The notes under the pieces: generated by a model
Told to the model about the DNA's origin: nothing
Databases searched by the model: none
The model's input: the letters and a program-made list of their open reading frames with translations, nothing else
Shown: piece by piece, positions 4,921 through 8,702 of the stretch
Layout: each line of letters opens with the position of its first letter
Position numbering within the stretch: position 1 is the stretch's first letter
Origin: JBEVEP01 sp040512755
Lineage (GTDB): Bacteria; Pseudomonadota; Alphaproteobacteria; Rhizobiales; Rhizobiaceae
Length of the DNA: 8,702 bases
Direction of reading: 5' to 3'
Assembly (NCBI GenBank): GCA_040512755.1
Contig: JBEVEP010000257.1
Location: forward strand, 1 to 8,702
Made by a program: the position numbers and the translations under genes

Positions 4921-5889
4921 ATGCTTGAAGCAGCCGATACCCGGACTCAGCCAGCGGCCCGCACGGACGAGGCGTTGCTGGATGCCTATTCGCGTGCGGT
5001 GACCGCCGCCGTCGAAGAGGTCGGTCCGGCCGTCTGCCGCATCGAAACGCCGGCTGAGGGACGCGCCGGACTTGGCTCCGGCTTCGTCATCTCGCCGGAC
5101 GGGCTGGTCGTCACGAACAGCCATGTCGTCGGTCAGGCGAAGACGGTCAGGGTCATCGTGCCCGACGGCTCCACCGCCGAGGCGCGCGTTCTTGGCCGTG
5201 ATCCGGACACCGACCTTGCGCTACTCCGCGCCAACTCGAATTTCAGCGCCGTCGCACGGCTCGGCGACAGCAAGATGCTGCGCCGTGGCCAGATCGCCAT
5301 TGCGATCGGCAATCCGCTCGGCTTCGAATGGACGGTCACTGCGGGCGTGATCTCGGCGCTCGGGCGCAGCATGCGCGCCTCGACAGGACGGCTGATCGAC
5401 GACGTGATCCAGACCGACGCCGCGCTCAATCCGGGCAATTCCGGCGGTCCGCTGGTGGCCACCAATGGCGACGTGATCGGCATCAACACGGCGGTCATCC
5501 GCGGCGCGCAGGGCATCGCGTTTGCGGTGGCAGCCAATACGGCGCGCTTCGTTGTCTCGGAGATCATGCGCCATGGTCGCGTGCGGCGCGCCTTCATCGG
5601 CATCTCGGCTGATACCGTGCCGCTTCCCCGCCGGGCCGCGCTCGCTGCCGGCATGGCCACGGCAAGCGCGCTCCGCGTACGCGGCGTGGAGCCGGGCGGT
5701 CCGGCTGAATTGGCGGGCATTGCCGCCGGCGACATCATCGTGTCGGTGGACGGAAGTCCCGTCACCGGGGTCGACGACCTCATCCGGCTTCTGGATGGCG
5801 AGCGGATCGGCAAGGAGGTTGAGCTTCGGATCGTCCGCTCAACCGCGACGTCCACCGTCGTCGTGCGCCCGGCTGCGCGGGCCCAATGA
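4921..5889 (+). CDS. HtrA/Deg-type (S1C) serine protease with one PDZ domain, no signal peptide
   Basis: This 322-residue protein has a complete trypsin-like domain (about 20-215) and one PDZ domain (about 222-319: AFIGISAD, GGPAELAGIAAGDIIVSVDG). The triad is intact: His68 in VVTNSHVV, Asp98 in DPDTDLALL and Ser174 in NPGNSGGPL, with the oxyanion-loop residues around GNSGG. HtrA/Deg enzymes degrade or chaperone misfolded proteins, and the PDZ domain binds exposed C-termini. Most family members are exported, but the first 45 residues here (MLEAADTRTQ... then a mixed helix) contain no hydrophobic signal or anchor, so a cytoplasmic place is predicted, unless the true start lies elsewhere. It is shorter than DegP or DegQ, with one PDZ instead of two. 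A divergent gene encodes its catalytically dead paralogue. It converges with the cyclo-ligase gene across only 48 bp without an evident terminator. Confidence 0.95.
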   Translation: MLEAADTRTQPAARTDEALLDAYSRAVTAAVEEVGPAVCRIETPAEGRAGLGSGFVISPDGLVVTNSHVVGQAKTVRVIVPDGSTAEARVLGRDPDTDLALLRANSNFSAVARLGDSKMLRRGQIAIAIGNPLGFEWTVTAGVISALGRSMRASTGRLIDDVIQTDAALNPGNSGGPLVATNGDVIGINTAVIRGAQGIAFAVAANTARFVVSEIMRHGRVRRAFIGISADTVPLPRRAALAAGMATASALRVRGVEPGGPAELAGIAAGDIIVSVDGSPVTGVDDLIRLLDGERIGKEVELRIVRSTATSTVVVRPAARAQ

Positions 5890-5937
5890 ACTGACCAGCG
5901 CAATAGCTGCCGCGAGACGAACGGAGGATGAAGCCCG

Positions 5938-6615
5938 CTACGGTTCGCGATCGCCGCTTTCGGTCACGATGACATTCATCGGAATGTCGTGTGGCTGCGG
6001 ATAGATGGTGGGGATTGCGCTAAGGCGATAGCCCACGCCGATCGCCAGCGGCTTGACGGGCATCGCCGCCAGCGTCCGGTCGAAGAAACCGCCGCCATAG
6101 CCGAGGCGATAGTGCTGGCGATCAAAACCGACCAGCGGCGCGATCACGACATCGGGCTGCACTTCCGGCCCTTCCGCGGGAACCGGAATGTTCCACACGC
6201 CCTTTTCGAGCCTGTCGCCTGGACGCCAGGCGCGGAAGATCAGCGGCCGGCCTTTCTCGACTACTACCGGCAAGGCAACCCGCCCTCCACGGTCGATGAC
6301 CGAATTCATCCACGGTCTCAGATCCGGCTCGCCACGGAACGGCCAGTACAGGCTGATCAGACGCCCGGACACATCGCCGATGGCGGCATCGAGCCCATCC
6401 GCAATCCGGCGCGCCATGGCCGCCCGTTCATCGGCCGAAACAGCAAGACGCGCGGCGATCAGGCGCTCCCGTTCCGCCTTGCGCCACCGCAAAACATCGG
6501 CCCGCGCTTGCGGGTCGACAGGACCGCCTGCCGCGCCCTCCTCCAGTTCGTGCATGAAGCAGGGAGGCGAAGCATAGGTTCCAGTTTCCCCTTGCTCGTC
6601 GGCTGAACCGGCCAT
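5938..6615 (-). CDS. ygfA: 5-formyltetrahydrofolate cyclo-ligase
   Basis: The 225-residue protein is a 5-FTHF cyclo-ligase (5,10-methenyltetrahydrofolate synthetase), which uses ATP to convert 5-formyl-THF into 5,10-methenyl-THF and so returns stored folate to one-carbon metabolism in the cytoplasm. Evidence: the basic helix RWRKAERERLIAARLA (43-58), the substrate strand LYWPFRGEPDLRPWM (89-103), the nucleotide/phosphate motif RLGYGGGFFDRTLA (170-183), and the C-terminal AIGVGYRLSAI...PHDIPMNVIVTE (191-219). The N-terminal 40 residues, with TYASPPCFMHEL, are an extension that I associate with alphaproteobacterial versions. ATG at 6615 was chosen because GAGGAG lies 5 bp upstream; the frame stays open to 6807, but that part coincides with a strongly folding RNA. 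In many proteobacteria this gene lies just downstream of the 6S RNA gene, and the same arrangement is proposed here. Confidence 0.95.
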   Translation of the reverse strand: MAGSADEQGETGTYASPPCFMHELEEGAAGGPVDPQARADVLRWRKAERERLIAARLAVSADERAAMARRIADGLDAAIGDVSGRLISLYWPFRGEPDLRPWMNSVIDRGGRVALPVVVEKGRPLIFRAWRPGDRLEKGVWNIPVPAEGPEVQPDVVIAPLVGFDRQHYRLGYGGGFFDRTLAAMPVKPLAIGVGYRLSAIPTIYPQPHDIPMNVIVTESGDREP

Positions 6616-6620
6616 GGTCG

Positions 6621-6626
6621 CTCCTC
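6621..6626 (-). promoter_or_regulatory. Ribosome binding site of the cyclo-ligase gene
   Basis: GAGGAG on the minus strand precedes ATG 6615 by 5 bases. It argues against the longer in-frame reading that would start at 6807 and lies directly after the end of the predicted RNA fold. Confidence 0.8.
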
Positions 6627-6629
6627 TTT

Positions 6630-6790
6630 GTCGATGTCTCAAAGTAGCCTCGCGCAAGGCGGCCAAATCCTCTCCCAGCGACGTTTGCGCAGCTTTTGCC
6701 GCCATCCCAGCCAGGAAAAATGGCGACGGCGCCGACCCCTGCGACAAACACGGTCGGCTCTCACGAGGACCAAGCTCTGATTGAATCGAT
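6630..6790 (-). ncRNA. ssrS: Candidate 6S RNA (rod-like fold upstream of the cyclo-ligase gene)
   Basis: Read on the minus strand, this 160-nt stretch folds into one long irregular rod. Pairings by hand, from base to tip: UCGAU 6789-6785 with AUCGA 6635-6631; UCAA 6784-6781 with UUGA 6642-6639; AGCUU 6776-6772 with AGGCU 6650-6646; GGUCCUC 6771-6765 with GAGGAUU 6672-6666; an open bubble of 15 and 10 nt; GUUUG-u-CGCAG 6749-6739 with CUGCGCAAAC 6692-6683; and GUCGCCAU 6727-6720 with AUGGCGGC 6705-6698. A closing stem, a large central bubble and a long apical stem at about 160 nt are the known 6S design, which mimics an open promoter and sequesters housekeeping RNA polymerase in stationary phase. 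The gene order matches ssrS-ygfA of other proteobacteria. Not proven: I could not compare it with a covariance model, and no clear promoter is visible in the AT-rich DNA before it. Confidence 0.5.
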
Positions 6791-6900
6791 GAACAAAACC
6801 ACAACAATATGCAATTCTGGGTTTAAAAATACTACCTTTCAGCGAAGCAACCGCACATCATTCCAAATATTCCCGGCAGCCAAAAAGCGAAGGAATTTAC

Positions 6901-6906
6901 TATACT
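6901..6906 (+). promoter_or_regulatory. Possible -10 element for the coiled-coil gene
   Basis: TATACT differs from TATAAT at one base and lies in AT-rich DNA, 116 bp before the start codon. The expected -35 position carries no recognisable TTGACA-like hexamer, so support is weak. If real, the message has a leader of about 110 nt. Confidence 0.3.
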
Positions 6907-7008
6907 TAGGGCTCTGCACGGCAAAGTGCTTCCCTCACGGAAGTCCGGGATGTAAGGATAGTTACCAGATCGTTAATACCCGGGGACTGTTCTGTTTCAG
7001 TAGGCGCA

Positions 7009-7013
7009 AGAGG
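7009..7013 (+). promoter_or_regulatory. Ribosome binding site of the coiled-coil gene
   Basis: AGAGG (within AAGAGGTG) is 8 bp before ATG 7022. It overlaps the alternative GTG at 7013, which therefore cannot be the start it serves. Confidence 0.65.
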
Positions 7014-7021
7014 TGTCGATC

Positions 7022-8239
7022 ATGAATTTCATGGGTCTGATCAAGCGCGGCGACAAGATCGACAAAGCGTTCGAGGAGCTTCAGGCGGACATGGCGGACG
7101 CTCTGGACGAAAGTCTGTTCGTCGTCGAGGACGCACCCGTCAAGGAAAACGACAGTCTGGTCCAGGAGGACATTCAATCGGACGAAGGCGACCTTCTGCG
7201 GGACGAGGACATCGCCGCCGAATTGTCATTGGATCCGATCGGCGCCGACGAGACGGAGCAGCCACGGGAAGAAGCGCAAAGCTATCAGGAAGAAGCGCCG
7301 AGCTATCATGAGGAAGCGGTACGGCGCATGACCTCGCACACCCAAAGCCGGCTGGCCGCGCTGAATTCCTTCGACGAACTGTACCACGATGCCCAGGAGC
7401 ATCTGCAGGCGATCCACGCGAAACTTTCCGAAGTCACGACCTCGCATCACCTGACGCGCGAATTCTTCAACATCCTGCATTCTGACATCCATCGGGCCAA
7501 CGAGCTGGAACTCGCAAATGCCGCCCTGGCGGCAGAGCAGAGACGATTGGGAGAGCAGCTCCACGATGCGATCCGCAAGCAGCAGGAGCGCGGAAATGCC
7601 GTCGAGATCCTGCAGCAACGCGAGGCAAATCTGCTCCAGGACAAGGAAGCGCTTCGCGCTTCGCTGGCCGCTGTCAAGCTGGACCTCGTCGAGGCGCGCA
7701 ATGCAATCTCCCGGAACGAAGCCGAGCTCGGCGATCTCGCAAAGGCGCTTTCGGGCCGGACTGTCGAGGCCGAACGCCGTTTACGCGAAAATGAAGTGCT
7801 GCGTGAGAAGCACGTCAACCTGTCCATCGACCTCGACAAGGCGTTGAAGCGGGAGGCGGAAGCGCGGCGCAAGGTTGACGAACTGTCCTCGATCCACGCC
7901 AACGAGTCAGCGCGGCATTCCGAATTGCTGAGCGCGCTGGGCAAGAGCGAAAAGGAAGTGATGCGGCTGCATAAGCTGCAGGAAATAGCTCAGGCGAAAC
8001 AATCCGAAATGACCGAAGCCGCCAGTATGATGGAGGCGGACAAGGAGGCGGAGTCCGCGCGCGGCCTTGCCGAAATGCGCGGCCTGCGGTCCGAGATCCA
8101 GGGTTTTCAATCGCGCCTGGAACTCGCCTCGAAGGAATATAGTGAAGCGTCGAACGAAATTGCGAAGCTCAAGGTTCAGCTGAGCGACGCGATCGCCGAA
8201 AAGCATGTTTCCGATGAGCGCCTCGCCACGCTCATCTAG
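7022..8239 (+). CDS. Uncharacterised coiled-coil protein, stopped early by in-frame TAG
   Basis: I do not recognise this protein. As read it has 405 residues and stops at TAG 8237-8239, but the same frame continues for 99 more residues of the same character. The N-terminus (MNFMGLIKRGDKIDKAFEEL) is a short amphipathic segment without signal peptide. Residues 30-100 are very acidic and contain a heptad repeat (EEAQSYQ-EEAPSYH-EEAV, 83-100). From about 110 to the end it is nearly Pro- and Gly-poor and rich in Glu, Lys, Arg, Ala and Leu, with heptad spacing, giving a long coiled coil (for example LAALNSFDELYHDAQEHL and later KREAEARRKVDELSS). It is probably a cytoplasmic filament- or scaffold-like protein, comparable in design to bacterial coiled-coil-rich cytoskeletal proteins, but no homology to a named one is claimed. 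It is divergent from the 6S/cyclo-ligase unit and has its own AT-rich upstream region. Confidence 0.85.
   Translation: MNFMGLIKRGDKIDKAFEELQADMADALDESLFVVEDAPVKENDSLVQEDIQSDEGDLLRDEDIAAELSLDPIGADETEQPREEAQSYQEEAPSYHEEAVRRMTSHTQSRLAALNSFDELYHDAQEHLQAIHAKLSEVTTSHHLTREFFNILHSDIHRANELELANAALAAEQRRLGEQLHDAIRKQQERGNAVEILQQREANLLQDKEALRASLAAVKLDLVEARNAISRNEAELGDLAKALSGRTVEAERRLRENEVLREKHVNLSIDLDKALKREAEARRKVDELSSIHANESARHSELLSALGKSEKEVMRLHKLQEIAQAKQSEMTEAASMMEADKEAESARGLAEMRGLRSEIQGFQSRLELASKEYSEASNEIAKLKVQLSDAIAEKHVSDERLATLI
7268..7321 (+). repeat. 21-bp in-frame tandem repeat encoding heptads
   Basis: Units at 7268-7288 and 7289-7309 share GAAGAAGCG and AGCTATCA and match at 18 of 21 bases; a partial third unit (GAGGAAGCG) begins at 7310. 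They encode EEAQSYQ, EEAPSYH and EEAV at residues 83-100. Expansion by slippage in the acidic linker is likely, and copy number may vary between strains. Confidence 0.7.
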
Positions 8240-8539
8240 GAGAACGAGAACGACAAGCAGAACCTTTCCACGGCGAGCGCGAACTTTTCCCAACTCACCC
8301 TGCAGCAGACGTCCGAGCAGATGCAGCTCGATTTCCACAAGCAGGAATGTGAGAATCTGCGCGCCGAGATCGAGTCTCTCAACGCGCAGATCAAGGAACT
8401 GCTGCCCTATGAACGGCTCTATCGGATGAAGGCCAGGCAACGCGAAGCCGAAGGCATGGACGTTGGCGCGGTCGCCACTGAAACGGCGCGAGCCGCGGGC
8501 CGCCGCCCAGCGGGGTCGGGCCGCCGCCGCGCCGTGTGA
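8240..8539 (+). pseudogene. C-terminal part of the coiled-coil gene beyond the in-frame TAG
   Basis: Directly after TAG 8237-8239 the same frame runs 99 codons to TGA 8537-8539. It continues the coiled coil (ENENDKQNLSTASANFSQL, then LRAEIESLNAQIKELL) and ends with a conserved-looking LLPYERLYRMKARQREAEGM and an Arg-rich tail. Composition and heptad pattern match the upstream part, and no new ribosome binding site or likely start codon is seen near 8240; the first ATG is at 8321, inside the coil. It is best read as the C-terminus of one 505-codon gene interrupted by a C-to-T change in a CAG codon, by a sequencing error, or by a suppressed stop. Confidence 0.75.
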
Positions 8540-8702
8540 CGCTTTTGCGGATGTGGCGCGGTCGGCGGCGACATCCTCCCTTCTCCCCTTGCGGGCCCGT
8601 TGCACAAAGCGGCCTGAAAGCGGCTGGGGAGCCGGGCGCGTCATTTGGGGTTGCCCGCGGCGGTTCGGGCGGGTTTAGGGCGGATTTTGCGGCTGATTAT
8701 GC
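8540..8702. other. Downstream intergenic DNA with a half-palindrome
   Basis: No gene is supported up to the window end. CCTTCTCCCCTTGCGGG at 8579-8595 is the left arm and loop of the palindrome at 1492-1518 without its right arm, so it is a truncated repeat copy. GCCCG-N8-CGGGC near 8653-8670 could form a weak stem, without a T-run. Confidence 0.45.

Larger units (their letters stand above)
6616..7021. other. 406-bp divergent intergenic region between cyclo-ligase and coiled-coil genes
   Basis: No protein gene is supported here. The left part holds the candidate 6S RNA; 6780-6910 is markedly AT-rich compared with the rest of the window, as expected for promoters firing in both directions; and 6910-7010 is the probable leader of the coiled-coil gene, with small hairpins (CTTCC-CTCAC-GGAAG at 6929-6943, and possible pairing of CCGGG near 6946 with CCCGG near 6980). 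Confidence 0.6.

Noticed and set aside
6428..6751. Minus-strand frame from GTG 6751 starting with a hydrophobic stretch, as a small membrane protein
   Set aside because: Only the first dozen residues look protein-like; the rest is an out-of-frame reading of the cyclo-ligase gene. The stretch is better explained by the RNA fold at 6630-6790.
6616..6807. 64-residue N-terminal extension of the cyclo-ligase
   Set aside because: ATG 6615 has GAGGAG at the right distance, and the extension overlaps the candidate 6S RNA and has no family resemblance.
8653..8670. GCCCG/CGGGC stem as a terminator for the coiled-coil gene
   Set aside because: Five base pairs in very GC-rich DNA, more than 100 bp past the stop codon and without a T-run, is within chance expectation.

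Overview
The window reads as chromosome of a GC-rich alphaproteobacterium, most likely of the order Hyphomicrobiales (Rhizobiales). This is inferred from the codon use, from CTCCCC(N)GGGGAG palindromes typical of rhizobial intergenic DNA, and from a 5-formyltetrahydrofolate cyclo-ligase with the PPCFMHEL-type N-terminus that I associate with rhizobial members. Seven protein genes are supported, plus one candidate structural RNA.

Layout. (1) 2-2767, plus strand: a GMC-family FAD oxidoreductase (5' end outside the window) followed by an enolase-superfamily (mandelate racemase/muconate lactonizing) protein. They look like a small catabolic unit for a sugar, sugar acid or polyol. (2) 2768-3239: a gene-free repeat island. 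It holds a decaying 21-bp tandem repeat, a pair of inverted 44-bp palindromic repeats around about 100 bp, a further palindrome, and a fragment of a second LuxR-type DNA-binding domain. (3) 3240-4692, minus strand: a two-gene unit encoding an HtrA-like protein that has lost all three catalytic residues, followed 16 bp later by a LuxR-type regulator. (4) 4693-4920: a divergent control region with two inverted repeats. (5) 4921-5889, plus strand: an HtrA/Deg-type serine protease with an intact triad, one PDZ domain and no signal peptide. (6) 5938-6615, minus strand: 5-formyltetrahydrofolate cyclo-ligase, preceded at about 6630-6790 by a 160-nt rod-like RNA fold that fits 6S RNA in size, shape and gene neighbourhood. 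(7) 7022-8539, plus strand: an unrecognised coiled-coil protein interrupted by an in-frame TAG at 8237-8239.

The most interesting element is the 3.2-5.9 kb block. An apparently cytoplasmic HtrA protease and a triple-mutant paralogue are divergently encoded, and the dead copy is coupled to a LuxR regulator whose N-terminus lacks a normal receiver acidic pocket. A possible reading is that the pseudoprotease acts as a sensor or partner that couples protein quality to transcription. This is inference only; the sequence shows the architecture, not the mechanism. No CRISPR array, tRNA, rRNA, transposase gene or phage gene was seen.
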